Below are positions 7,883 to 15,210 of a DNA stretch of 19,672 nucleotides, piece after piece (within the stretch, counting starts at the first letter, position 1; each line of letters begins with the position of its first letter). Location: contig NZ_CALNBI010000419.1 of assembly GCF_937874145.1 (NCBI RefSeq), positions 1 through 19,672 on the forward strand, in the 5' to 3' direction. This DNA is from an uncultured Chitinophaga sp. (GTDB taxonomy: Bacteria > Bacteroidota > Bacteroidia > Chitinophagales > Chitinophagaceae). The notes below the pieces were generated by a model. It saw nothing but the letters and a program-made list of their open reading frames with translations. It was not told the DNA's origin and did not search any database. The translations under genes were made by a program, and so were the position numbers.

Positions 7883-7966
7883 AAGCTAAAAAAACGTTCA
7901 ACCCCCGTGCCGGATCGGCAACACCCCGCATGAGCAGAGATATGTAAGTTGAAATTTTTTTAGCTT
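7883..7966 (+). ncRNA. Structured RNA element, copy 1 (DUF3800-associated)
   Basis: A conserved 51-nt core (7902-7952) is enclosed by a long imperfect inverted repeat. AAGCTAAAAAAA (7883-7894) pairs with TTTTTTTAGCTT (7955-7966) and TTCAAC (7897-7902) pairs with GTTGAA (7948-7953), 18 base pairs in all. Inside are a 5-bp triloop hairpin, TGCCG-GAT-CGGCA (7908-7920), and a second hairpin, GCAT (7928-7931) with ATGT (7942-7945), with a 10-base GAGCAGAG-type loop. The single-stranded parts are C-rich (CCCC and CACCCC). In the second copy the core is repeated with four changes, all compatible with this fold. A G·U pair at 7928/7945 is allowed only in the RNA of this strand. A set of RNA motifs found beside DUF3800 genes is already known by the name DUF3800 motifs; whether this belongs to one of those classes cannot be settled here. 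Confidence 0.75.
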
Positions 7967-7990
7967 AAAAGATGATATCATCATCTTTTT
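7967..7990 (+). terminator. Hairpin with T-run between the two RNA copies
   Basis: AAAAGATGAT (7967-7976), three-base loop ATC, and ATCATCTTTT (7980-7989) form a perfect 10-bp stem ending in a run of five T. This could work as an intrinsic terminator on the + strand after copy 1. With the A-run on the left side it might also work in reverse. The stem is AT-rich, so termination may be partial. Confidence 0.55.
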
Positions 7991-7999
7991 GTAGGAATA

Positions 8000-8082
8000 G
8001 TTCGAAGATCAAATCCAGCCCCCGTGCCGTATCGGCAACACCCCACATGAGCAGAGTTATGTAAGCTGACGAATCTTAGAAC
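8000..8082 (+). ncRNA. Structured RNA element, copy 2 (DUF3800-associated)
   Basis: The second copy of the 51-nt core (8019-8069) begins 117 bp after the first and differs at four positions. Its outer stem has a different sequence but still pairs: GTTC (8000-8003) with GAAC (8079-8082), AAGAT (8005-8009) with ATCTT (8073-8077), and CAGC (8016-8019) with GCTG (8065-8068). Copy 1 has an A-T pair at 7901/7949 and copy 2 a G-C pair at the equivalent 8018/8066: a compensatory change. The inner stem reads ACAT/ATGT here (8045-8048 and 8059-8062), versus GCAT/ATGT in copy 1 (wobble). The remaining two differences (core positions 12 and 39) fall in predicted loops. Conserved core with pairing preserved despite sequence change points to RNA structure rather than protein-binding DNA sites. 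No terminator with a T-run directly follows it. Confidence 0.75.
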
Positions 8083-8233
8083 ATTCAAAGTTGAATAGAT
8101 TTCAATAGATCAAAAGTAAAGCATTTTTGCTGTTGAAAAATCAAAGTAAAAAATATTGAAATCGATTATGTCAGCATGATATTAATGTTGATCTTCGAAG
8201 CAGTTGATAACTGGAATGCATTTGATACGCGAA
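8083..8233. other. AT-rich gene-free interval after the RNA copies
   Basis: Together with the RNA elements this completes the gene-free stretch between the DUF3800 gene and the cysteine desulfurase gene (7879-8281). It contains a 14-bp near-palindrome ATTCAA-AG-TTGAAT (8083-8096), a tandem-like pair of ATAGAT words (8095-8100 and 8105-8110), and a small hairpin AGCA-TTTT-TGCT (8120-8131). No credible gene, promoter or transposase remnant is seen. Low GC continues to about 8200 and then returns to the level of the neighbouring genes. Confidence 0.5.
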
Positions 8234-8265
8234 AAAAAACCGGCTGGTTATCCAGCCGGTTTTTT
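8234..8265. terminator. Bidirectional intrinsic terminator after the cysteine desulfurase gene
   Basis: AAAAAACCGGCTGG (8234-8247), loop TTAT, CCAGCCGGTTTTTT (8252-8265) is a perfect 14-bp stem flanked by A-run and T-run on each side. It lies 16 bp past the stop of the minus-strand desulfurase gene and should end that transcript. It can also stop plus-strand transcripts arriving from the DUF3800/RNA region. Confidence 0.9.
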
Positions 8266-8281
8266 ACTATCGATGAATGCA

Positions 8282-9409
8282 TCAGATCAAATCTTTCAGC
8301 TTGGTCACCACTGCGTCTACTTCTTCTTTCGTATTGGTATGCGAGAAGGAGAAGCGCACCGCGATGCGGTTTGGATCGCTGCTGAGCGCGCGGATCACGT
8401 GGGAACCTGCGTCGGCGCCGGAAGTGCAGGCGCTGCCGCCGGAGGCGCAGATACCGTTGATGTCGAGGTTGAAGAGCAGCATTTCGCTTTTCTCCGTTTT
8501 CGGAAAGGAAACGCTCAGAACGGTGTAGAGGCTGCGGCCTTTGAGGTCGCCATTGAAGCTTACGCCCGGGATGTGCTGCTCCAGCTGTTCAGCCATATAC
8601 ATCCGGAGACCGTTGATGTAAGTGCTGTGCTTTTCGTGGTTTTCTGTCGCTATTTCCAGCGCTTTGGCGAACCCTACTATGCCGTAAAGGTTCTCGGTGC
8701 CGGCACGCATATTCCGCTCCTGCGAGCCGCCCATCAGGTAAGGGTGGATCTTCACATTTTCGTTGATGTACAGAATCCCCACACCTTTGGGACCATGGAA
8801 CTTATGCCCGGCGCCATTGATAAAGTGAACGGGCGTATTGCGCAGGTCGAAGGGATAGTGGCCCACCGTCTGCACCGTATCGGAATGGAAAATAGCGTCG
8901 AACTCCTTGCAGAGGTTGCCCACGGCATGGATGTCGAGCAGGTTGCCGATTTCATTGTTGGCGTGCATGAGGGTTACCAGCGTGCGCTCCTTGCTTTCCG
9001 CCAGGAGGCGGCGGAGGTCTTCCATGTCCACATGCCCGTCGGGCAGCAGTTTCACCCAGGAAAGACGGATTTCGTCGCGGCAATATACATGCTCAACGGT
9101 ATGAAGGGTAGCGTGGTGCTCGATAGGGGAGCTGATGATGTGGCGGCAGCCCAGGTCGCGGATGGCCGCGTTGATCGCCGTATTGGTGCTTTCCGTTCCG
9201 CCGGAGGTAAAGAAAATCTCTCCCGGATTGGCATTCAGGATCTTTGCAACGGATTTGCGGGCATTTTCCACACCCAGGCGCGATTCGCGGCCATATGAAT
9301 AAATAGAGGACGGATTGCCGAACTTTTCTGTCATATACGGCAGCATGGTGTCCAAAACGGCCGGGTCGAGTGCCGTGGTGGCGGCATTGTCGAAATAAAT
9401 TCTTTCCAA
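8282..9409 (-). CDS. Cysteine desulfurase (NifS/IscS-like, class V PLP aminotransferase fold)
   Basis: Cytoplasmic PLP enzyme that removes sulfur from L-cysteine to give alanine and a persulfide for Fe-S clusters, thiolated tRNA and related uses. The 375-residue chain has the N-terminal YFDNAATT, TSGGTESTNTAI, the conserved histidine in IEHHATL, the PLP-binding Lys203 in NGAGHKFHGPKG and the active-site Cys328 in ASGGSACTSG. The long active-site loop around CASGGSACTSG is of the group I (IscS/NifS) kind. The first codon is TTG (9407-9409). No ATG exists upstream in frame before the chain would become non-homologous, and the next ATG (Met22) would remove the DNAATT motif, so TTG is almost certainly the true start. 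No IscU, SufE or other assembly gene is adjacent. Transcribed alone, ending at the terminator beyond 8282. Confidence 0.95.
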   Translation of the reverse strand: MERIYFDNAATTALDPAVLDTMLPYMTEKFGNPSSIYSYGRESRLGVENARKSVAKILNANPGEIFFTSGGTESTNTAINAAIRDLGCRHIISSPIEHHATLHTVEHVYCRDEIRLSWVKLLPDGHVDMEDLRRLLAESKERTLVTLMHANNEIGNLLDIHAVGNLCKEFDAIFHSDTVQTVGHYPFDLRNTPVHFINGAGHKFHGPKGVGILYINENVKIHPYLMGGSQERNMRAGTENLYGIVGFAKALEIATENHEKHSTYINGLRMYMAEQLEQHIPGVSFNGDLKGRSLYTVLSVSFPKTEKSEMLLFNLDINGICASGGSACTSGADAGSHVIRALSSDPNRIAVRFSFSHTNTKEEVDAVVTKLKDLI

Positions 9410-9477
9410 GGTCGTGCGGGTTTGGTGGTTTTTGATTAAAAAAGTGCCACAAAATTACGGAATTGGCGACAAAGAAA

Positions 9478-9507
9478 AACGGATGGCCGTTAATTCAGCC
9501 ATCCGTT
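9478..9507 (-). terminator. Intrinsic terminator after the glmM-type gene
   Basis: AACGGATGGC (9478-9487) and GCCATCCGTT (9498-9507) form a perfect 10-bp stem with a 10-base loop. On the minus strand it is followed by a T-rich run (the plus strand shows GACAAAGAAAAAC just left of it). It lies 24 bp past the stop of the mutase gene and separates it from the desulfurase gene, which therefore needs its own promoter. Confidence 0.8.
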
Positions 9508-9531
9508 CATCCATCTATTAGTCTATAGGAA

Positions 9532-10914
9532 TTATATAAATTCCTTGATGTCCTGCATGATCTTACGGGCGATATTGTCTGCCGTAGTCTCGTTCTGGCT
9601 TTCGGCGTAGATGCGGATAATCGGCTCGGTGTTGGACGTGCGCAGGTGCACCCAGTCCTTGTCGAACTCGATTTTTAGCCCGTCTTCCGTGTTCAAAGGC
9701 TGGTTTTTGTACTTGCCTTTGATCTTTTCGAAGATCTCCTTCACGTCGATCCCTTTGTCCAGCTCGATCTTGTTTTTGCTGATGAAGTAATCCGGGTACG
9801 AATTACGAAGGGCTTTCATCGTTTTCTTGCTCTGGGCCAGGTGGCTCAGGAAGAGCCCGATGCCGATAAGGGCGTCGCGGCCGTAGTGCAGGTCCGGAAC
9901 GATGATGCCGCCGTTGCCTTCGCCGCCGATCACGGCATTCACTGCCTTCATCTTATTCACCACATTTACCTCGCCAACCGCCGAAGGATGGTATTCCCCG
10001 CCGTTTTTGAGGGTGATATCTTTCAGCGCCTGGGTGGAGCTCATGTTGGATACGGTGTTGCCCTTGCGGTGCTTCAGTACGTAATCCGCTACTGCCACCA
10101 GGGTGTATTCCTCACCGAACATGCTGCCGTCTTCACAAACGAAGCAGAGGCGGTCCACGTCCGGGTCAACGGCGATACCGAAATCTGCGTTGCTTTTATC
10201 CACCTCATTGCTGAGCGCAGTGAGGTTTTCGGGCAGGGGCTCGGGATTGTGGGCGAATTTGCCGGACACATCGTCGAACAGCGTCGTCACTTCCTTCACG
10301 CCGAGCGCTTTCAGGAGGGCGGGCACGAAAATAGCACCGGTGGAGTTCACTGCGTCTACCACCACTTTGAAACCGGCTGCTTCGATCGCGGCCTTGTCTA
10401 CTAGCGGATAGTTCACCACCAGGTCGATGTGCTTCTGGAGGTAGGAATCGTCTTTCCGGTACGATCCGAGCTTGTTCACGTCTGCGAAAGTGAAATCTTC
10501 CCGGGCGGCGATGTCGAGCAATTCCGCGCCGTCGGCGCCGGAAATAAACTCACCTTTCGCGTTGAGGAGCTTCAGGGCGTTCCATTCGCGGGGGTTGTGG
10601 CTGGCGGTCAGGATGATGCCGCCTGCTGCCTGTTCGAGGGGAACGGCGATTTCCACGGTGGGCGTGGTGCTGAGGTCCAGGTCCACTACGTCAATGCCCA
10701 GGCCGTTGAGGGTGGAAACGACCAGTTGCTTGACCATTTCCCCGGAAATCCGGCCGTCTCTTCCGATCACCACTTTCCTGTTCTCCGCGTTCTGCTTCAG
10801 CAGCCATGTACCGTAAGCCGCGGTGAACTTAACCACGTCGACAGGGGAAAGTCCTTCGCCGGGCTTGCCGCCGATGGTGCCGCGAATTCCCGAAATTGAT
10901 TTAATCAGTGCCAC
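9532..10914 (-). CDS. glmM: Phosphoglucosamine mutase-type phosphohexose mutase
   Basis: Member of the alpha-D-phosphohexomutase family, most likely GlmM, converting glucosamine-6-phosphate to glucosamine-1-phosphate for cell-wall UDP-GlcNAc; phosphomannomutase/phosphoglucomutase activity is the alternative. The 460-residue chain, counted from the GTG at 10912-10914, shows the phosphoserine loop ILTASHNPREWNALK (Ser105), the metal-binding D-P-D-V-D-R (Asp250, Asp252, Asp254), the sugar-binding GGEGNGG (about 331-336) and the phosphate-binding RTSNTEPIIRIYAES near the end. The open frame extends to 11013, but the GTG begins the family's SISGIRGTIGG start. A -7 box TATCTTTG lies 23 bases upstream on the minus strand, inside the longer frame. 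The gene is single, with a terminator 24 bp downstream. Confidence 0.9.
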   Translation of the reverse strand: MALIKSISGIRGTIGGKPGEGLSPVDVVKFTAAYGTWLLKQNAENRKVVIGRDGRISGEMVKQLVVSTLNGLGIDVVDLDLSTTPTVEIAVPLEQAAGGIILTASHNPREWNALKLLNAKGEFISGADGAELLDIAAREDFTFADVNKLGSYRKDDSYLQKHIDLVVNYPLVDKAAIEAAGFKVVVDAVNSTGAIFVPALLKALGVKEVTTLFDDVSGKFAHNPEPLPENLTALSNEVDKSNADFGIAVDPDVDRLCFVCEDGSMFGEEYTLVAVADYVLKHRKGNTVSNMSSTQALKDITLKNGGEYHPSAVGEVNVVNKMKAVNAVIGGEGNGGIIVPDLHYGRDALIGIGLFLSHLAQSKKTMKALRNSYPDYFISKNKIELDKGIDVKEIFEKIKGKYKNQPLNTEDGLKIEFDKDWVHLRTSNTEPIIRIYAESQNETTADNIARKIMQDIKEFI

Positions 10915-10937
10915 TTTATTGGATTTTTTTAGGATGG

Positions 10938-10945
10938 CAAAGATA
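10938..10945 (-). promoter_or_regulatory. -7 box of the glmM-type gene
   Basis: On the minus strand the bases read TATCTTTG, a full match to TAnnTTTG, 23 bases before the GTG start at 10914. It supports the GTG start. A -33 TTG at the usual distance is not evident. Confidence 0.55.
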
Positions 10946-11019
10946 ATTGATTCCGGGTTTATCGGCCCCGCTAATTTGTCAGGTCCCCAAAGCCTCCCGG
11001 GATGTTGCGGCAATTAGTG

Positions 11020-11027
11020 TATATTTG
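11020..11027 (+). promoter_or_regulatory. -7 box of the envelope operon
   Basis: TATATTTG matches TAnnTTTG and stands 58 bases before the first ATG (11086). The leader from here is AT-rich. The -33 position has no clear TTG. It shares the 171-bp interval with the divergent glmM-type promoter. Confidence 0.5.
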
Positions 11028-11085
11028 CCGCTACGTATAAAATATTACGGAAATATAACTTAAGCGAAATAATAAGATAACTAAG

Positions 11086-13107
11086 ATGATGCAGCTTTGG
11101 TCGCGGATACCCAGATACATCCGGTATATTTTTACCCAGACGTTGTACCTGTTCGGTTTCCTCGTGGCGTGGCGCCTGATCTTTTACTTTTTCTTCTTCA
11201 CCACCACCATCCGCGAAAGCGATGCCGTTCTCAAAGCCTGGCATCTCGGGCTCAAGTTCGACATGCGGCTGGCCCTGATCTGCATGGCGCCCATCGCCCT
11301 GCTGGCATTTATCTCGCGCGACCGCCTCTTCGGCCCCGGGTGGCTCCGCAGGCTGCATTTCGGCTATCTTGGCATATTGTACGTATTCCTGACTTTCTTT
11401 TACGTGACCGACCTGGGACATTACAGCTATCTCGGCATCCGCATCGAGCCCTCCGTCACCCGCTTCCTCGCCCAGGGCGAACGCGCCACCAACGCCCGGA
11501 TGCTCTGGGAAAGCTACCCCGTCATCAAAGGCGCCACCGGCATACTGCTGTTGCTGGCGTTCGTCATCTGGTCGTACCGCTCCATCTTCCGCCACTACGC
11601 CAACCAGGAAGGCGTGCCCGTACGCCCCAAAGCCTTCGCAGCGTGGGTGGTGGGCATCATCCTGCTGTTCGCCGCGGGGATTTACGCCAATGTCGCTTAT
11701 TTCCCCCTGCGCTGGAGCCAGGCCATGTTCACGCGCGACAACGGCATCACTTCCCTCGCCCTCAACCCGGTCCTTTACTTCGTCTCCAACTTCTCGGTGA
11801 AAGACGATACCTACGATATCAACCTGACCAAAAAATATTATAACCCGGTGGCGGCGTACCTCCAGGTGGACCAGCCGGACTCCGTTGCGCTGCATTACGC
11901 CCGTACCGTGAAGGGCGATTCCCTGGCCAAACGCCCCAACGTGGTCATCGTGATGCTCGAATCCGGCGGCGCGGCTATGACTTCCATGTTCAACAACCCC
12001 ACCAAAGCCACGCCCAACCTGCAAAAACTGGCAGACGAAGGCCTGTTTTTCGATAATTTCTATGTACCGGCTATGAGCACGGCACGGACCGTTTTCGGCG
12101 TCACCACCGGGCTCCCCGACATCTGCAAGTTCAAAACCGCATCCCGCCACCCCGGTATCGTGGACCAGCGGGTGATCATGGACCAGTTCGACGGCTACGA
12201 AAAATATTACCTCCTCGGCGGAAACACCAACTGGGCCAATATCCGGGCGGTTTTTACCAATAACGTGGAAGGCATCCAGATCTTCGAGGAAGGGTATTTC
12301 AAGGCGCCCAAAGCCGATGTGTGGGGCGTTTCCGACTTCGACCTGATCACCGAATCCGACGAAATATTCCGGAAAGCCCACCAGGACGGTAAACCCTTCG
12401 TGGCTTTCCTCCAAACGGCCGACAACCACGAACCCTACACCACCACCGCCGGCAAGGGCGATTTCCGGAAACTGACGGAGAAGGAAGTGGACGCGGCGGC
12501 TTTCAAGGCGGCGGGATGGTTATCGGTAGACCAGTTCAACGCCATGCGCTACCTCGATTACAACGTGGGCTACCTCATGGAGCTGGCGGCCAAATCCGGG
12601 TACCTCGACAATACGATCTTCGTGTTCTTCGGCGATCACTCGGCCCGGCTGAACCCTTTCAAGCACATGCCACTTCCCGAATACGAGATGGGAACTTTCG
12701 TGGACCACGTGCCCTGCATCATCTGGGCGCCGAAAATGGTAAAACCGCAGAAAATCAGCCGTATGACGAGCCTGCTCGACGTATACCCGACCGTGGCGAA
12801 AATGGCCGGGGTGGATTTCACCAATTACACGATGGGCGTGGATATGCTCGATACCACCTTTGCCGGGGAGCGCTACGCCTTCGTGGTGTATAACCGCGGG
12901 GAAACGTTTTACGGGCTGATGGGAAACAAATATTTTTGTGAAATAGGGATGGAAACGGGAAAAATGCGGTTATACGACCTGGAGGGCAACCCCATGGCGG
13001 ATATCAGTGCGCAACAACCGGAAATCGCGGAAAAACTGGATAAATTAACCCGCGGATTTTACGAATCCTCCCGATATTTGATGTTTAACAACAAGAAATC
13101 GAAATAA
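11086..13107 (+). CDS. LTA synthase-like sulfatase-fold membrane transferase
   Basis: A 673-residue integral membrane protein: five or so N-terminal membrane helices (to about residue 215, including 15-40, 56-78, 92-112, 148-165 and 183-203), then an extracytoplasmic domain of the alkaline phosphatase/sulfatase superfamily. Catalytic residues visible are Glu292 in VVIVMLESGG (metal), Thr335 in MSTARTVFGVTTG (nucleophile) and Asp517-His518 in FFGDHSARLNPF (metal). In this family such proteins move phosphoglycerol or phosphoethanolamine from lipids to envelope glycans. In a Gram-negative bacterium this is not lipoteichoic acid synthesis; the acceptor is unknown. It heads a plus-strand operon, with 15 bp to the methyltransferase gene, and starts at the first of two ATG codons. 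Confidence 0.85.
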   Translation: MMQLWSRIPRYIRYIFTQTLYLFGFLVAWRLIFYFFFFTTTIRESDAVLKAWHLGLKFDMRLALICMAPIALLAFISRDRLFGPGWLRRLHFGYLGILYVFLTFFYVTDLGHYSYLGIRIEPSVTRFLAQGERATNARMLWESYPVIKGATGILLLLAFVIWSYRSIFRHYANQEGVPVRPKAFAAWVVGIILLFAAGIYANVAYFPLRWSQAMFTRDNGITSLALNPVLYFVSNFSVKDDTYDINLTKKYYNPVAAYLQVDQPDSVALHYARTVKGDSLAKRPNVVIVMLESGGAAMTSMFNNPTKATPNLQKLADEGLFFDNFYVPAMSTARTVFGVTTGLPDICKFKTASRHPGIVDQRVIMDQFDGYEKYYLLGGNTNWANIRAVFTNNVEGIQIFEEGYFKAPKADVWGVSDFDLITESDEIFRKAHQDGKPFVAFLQTADNHEPYTTTAGKGDFRKLTEKEVDAAAFKAAGWLSVDQFNAMRYLDYNVGYLMELAAKSGYLDNTIFVFFGDHSARLNPFKHMPLPEYEMGTFVDHVPCIIWAPKMVKPQKISRMTSLLDVYPTVAKMAGVDFTNYTMGVDMLDTTFAGERYAFVVYNRGETFYGLMGNKYFCEIGMETGKMRLYDLEGNPMADISAQQPEIAEKLDKLTRGFYESSRYLMFNNKKSK

Positions 13108-13122
13108 TACGACCGACACGAC

Positions 13123-13872
13123 ATGGAAGTGCCGAAACAATGGTTTAAAGACTGGTTCAATTCACCGTATTATCACCTGCTGTACAGCAACAGGGATGAG
13201 CGGGAAGCATCTGCATTCATAGACAAGCTGGTGGATTACCTGCGCCCTTCGCCCGGCGCGCTCATGCTGGACGTGGCCTGCGGCCGCGGGCGGCATGCCA
13301 AATACCTGGCGGACAAAGGATTCAACGTTACCGGCATCGACCTGTCGGAAGAAAGCATCGCCGCGGCGCGGAAGCTGGAAAGCGAGCACCTGAGCTTTTT
13401 CCAGCACGATATGCGGCTGCCTTTCCGGATCAACTACTTCGACGTCGTATTCAATTTCTTCACCAGTTTCGGGTATTTTGAAACCCGGCACGAGAACGAT
13501 AACGCCCTGCGGACGCTGGCCAACAGCATGAAACCGGGCGGAAAGCTGGTGCTGGATTACCTGAACAGTCCGTTCGTGGCCGCGCACCTGGTGCCGGCGG
13601 AGATCCGGGAGAAGGAGGATGTGGTGTTTGATATCCACCGCGAGGTGGCGGGGGGGAAGTTCCTGAAGGAGATCCGTATCCTGGACAAGAAGAAGTTATT
13701 CAGGACAACGTTCGCCGAGCGCGTATCGGCGTTTACCCTGGCGGATTTCCGGGAGATGTTCGCGCTGCAGAAGCTCGAGATCACGGATGTTTTCGGGGAT
13801 TATCATTTTAACACTTTCGACGAGGTGCATTCTCCGCGGCTGATCCTCGTCGCCCAAAAACCGACTTCCTGA
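13123..13872 (+). CDS. Class I SAM-dependent methyltransferase
   Basis: A 249-residue cytoplasmic methyltransferase with a Rossmann core. Motif I is MLDVACGRGRHAKYLA (residues 48-63), followed by GIDLS with Asp73 (ribose-binding) and FFQHDMRLPF with Asp96 (adenine side). The motif order and length fit the Methyltransf_25/11 group, which is broad in substrate. Nothing in the chain betrays the acceptor. It overlaps the downstream PAP2 gene by one base (TGATG at 13870-13874), so it is part of the same transcript as the membrane transferase before it. A role in modifying a lipid, quinone or envelope component is only inferred from that context. Confidence 0.88.
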   Translation: MEVPKQWFKDWFNSPYYHLLYSNRDEREASAFIDKLVDYLRPSPGALMLDVACGRGRHAKYLADKGFNVTGIDLSEESIAAARKLESEHLSFFQHDMRLPFRINYFDVVFNFFTSFGYFETRHENDNALRTLANSMKPGGKLVLDYLNSPFVAAHLVPAEIREKEDVVFDIHREVAGGKFLKEIRILDKKKLFRTTFAERVSAFTLADFREMFALQKLEITDVFGDYHFNTFDEVHSPRLILVAQKPTS

Positions 13873-14453
13873 TGGGAACCTTGCTCACCTGGGACCTGGT
13901 CCTGTTTTTCAACATCAACAGCAAATGGACGAGCCCGTTCCTGGACAGCTGGCTGCCGTGGATGCGGGAGCCTTATTTCTGGGCGCCCCTGTACATGTTC
14001 CTGCTTGTGCTGGTGCTGTATAACTGGGGCTGGAAGGGCTTCTGGTGGATCGTGTTCTTCATCCTGACCTTCGCCATGTGCGACCAGGGCAGCAGCTTCC
14101 TGAAGGGGCTTGTAGGCCGTTTGCGGCCTGCCAACGACCCGAATATCGCGCCGTATGTGCGGATTATGGTCGGATATTACCCCCAAAGCGGCAGTTTCAC
14201 CTCTTCACATGCGGCCAACCATTTCGGGCTGGCCATGTTTTGTTTTTTAACGCTCCGTTCCTATCTCCGCCGCTGGGCCTGGCTCTTTTTCGTATGGGCG
14301 GCGGTGATCAGCTACGCGCAGATATATGTGGGGGTTCACTACCCTACCGATATCCTGGGCGGCGCGCTGCTCGGCTGCCTGGCGGGCACCCTGGGCGGAG
14401 GGTTCTTCAACCGCAGGATCGGGCTGGAACTATTACCTGAACGTACAACATGA
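13872..14453 (+). CDS. PAP2-family membrane phosphatase
   Basis: A 193-residue polytopic membrane protein of the PAP2/type-2 phosphatidic acid phosphatase family, acting on lipid phosphates at the membrane face. The signature is complete in outline: K78-x6-R85-P86 (KGLVGRLRP), the SSHAAN motif with His113, and VGVHYPTD with His156 and Asp160. The usual Arg three residues before the third-motif tyrosine is replaced (AQIYVGVHYP), a form I believe is common in Bacteroidota rather than a sign of inactivity. It shares one base with the methyltransferase gene and overlaps the ZIP gene by ATGA (14450-14453). Likely substrates, such as undecaprenyl diphosphate or phosphatidate left after envelope transfer reactions, are inference. 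Confidence 0.88.
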   Translation: MGTLLTWDLVLFFNINSKWTSPFLDSWLPWMREPYFWAPLYMFLLVLVLYNWGWKGFWWIVFFILTFAMCDQGSSFLKGLVGRLRPANDPNIAPYVRIMVGYYPQSGSFTSSHAANHFGLAMFCFLTLRSYLRRWAWLFFVWAAVISYAQIYVGVHYPTDILGGALLGCLAGTLGGGFFNRRIGLELLPERTT

Positions 14454-15184
14454 ACATAGCTTACCTCATACTCATCCTGGCCGCCACGATCGCTGGCGGT
14501 ATGATCCCCATGATTTTTAAAAGGATCAGTCCCGGCCTGCCGATTTACCTGCTGGCGTTTACGGGGGCTTTCCTGTTCGGGGTAACGATCATGCACCTGC
14601 TGCCGGAAGTGTACCACGAGCTGGGGCACTCCGCCGGCATCTACATCGTGCTGGGCTTTTTCCTGCAGGTGTTCCTCCAGCAGCTGAGCCACGGCATGGA
14701 ACACGGCCATACCCACCTGCCGCAGGCGCAGGGGCACCACCACATCGCGGTGACGCCATTGCTGGTGGGGCTGTCCATCCACGCATTCATGGAAGGCATC
14801 CCGTTGGGGTTCCATTACGAAGACAAATCCGCCCTGCCTTCGCTCATGCTGGGCGTGACGGCGCATAAAATCCCCGAATCCCTCACGCTTATCACCGTGA
14901 TGATCCACGCGGGGCAATCCCGGGGGAAACTTTGGCGGATACTCATCATCTTCTCGCTCGTTACGCCTTTTTCGGCCCTGCTGGCGGGATGGATGGGAGA
15001 GAAGTCGGAAGCCGTCACCCATTCGCTGATTTACATCGTGGCGCTGGTGATCGGGGCTTTCCTGCACATTTCCACCACGATCTTTTACGAAAGCGGGACC
15101 AAACACCACGAACTCAGCGGGAGAAAGGTTTTGGCCATCGCCATCGGCCTCGCGCTGGCATTTGTTACCCTGATATTTGAATAA
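14450..15184 (+). CDS. ZIP-family metal (zinc) transporter
   Basis: A 244-residue inner-membrane protein with about eight hydrophobic helices. The metal-transport signature is present as HAFMEGIPLG (His111, Glu115) and HKIPESLTL (His139, Glu143). A histidine-rich loop (HGMEHGHTHL then GHHH, about residues 81-98) sits between helices and is typical of ZIP metal-binding loops. It imports divalent cations, probably zinc. The gene overlaps the PAP2 gene (ATGA) and is followed 26 bp later by the CNNM-type gene, so metal uptake is co-transcribed with two membrane lipid/envelope enzymes, the first of which needs a divalent metal. Confidence 0.92.
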   Translation: MNIAYLILILAATIAGGMIPMIFKRISPGLPIYLLAFTGAFLFGVTIMHLLPEVYHELGHSAGIYIVLGFFLQVFLQQLSHGMEHGHTHLPQAQGHHHIAVTPLLVGLSIHAFMEGIPLGFHYEDKSALPSLMLGVTAHKIPESLTLITVMIHAGQSRGKLWRILIIFSLVTPFSALLAGWMGEKSEAVTHSLIYIVALVIGAFLHISTTIFYESGTKHHELSGRKVLAIAIGLALAFVTLIFE

Positions 15185-15210
15185 TTAATTATTTTTAGGC
15201 TTTATATATT

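Noticed and set aside
7902..8069. CRISPR array made of the 51-nt core repeats
   Set aside because: Only two units, 66 bp apart, with internal and flanking stem pairing; no further repeats and no cas genes.
8066..8072. CTGACGA, the first half of a hammerhead ribozyme core
   Set aside because: The sequence is part of the outer stem junction in copy 2 only; copy 1 has TTGAAAT at the same place, and no matching GAAA-NUH arrangement is present.
8176..8385. 69-codon plus-strand frame across the terminator
   Set aside because: It runs through the bidirectional terminator and into the antisense of the desulfurase gene; no homologous pattern seen.
8204..9298. 364-codon plus-strand open frame opposite the cysteine desulfurase gene
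   Set aside because: Shadow of the desulfurase; the frame also starts within the terminator region and lacks any motif.
10915..11013. Upstream extension of the mutase frame
   Set aside because: It contains the -7 promoter box, and the family N-terminus begins at the GTG at 10914.
11014..12429. 471-codon minus-strand open frame opposite the sulfatase-fold transferase gene
   Set aside because: It is the shadow of a well-supported gene in GC-rich coding DNA; its translation has no recognisable domain and is rich in His, Gly and Val without pattern.
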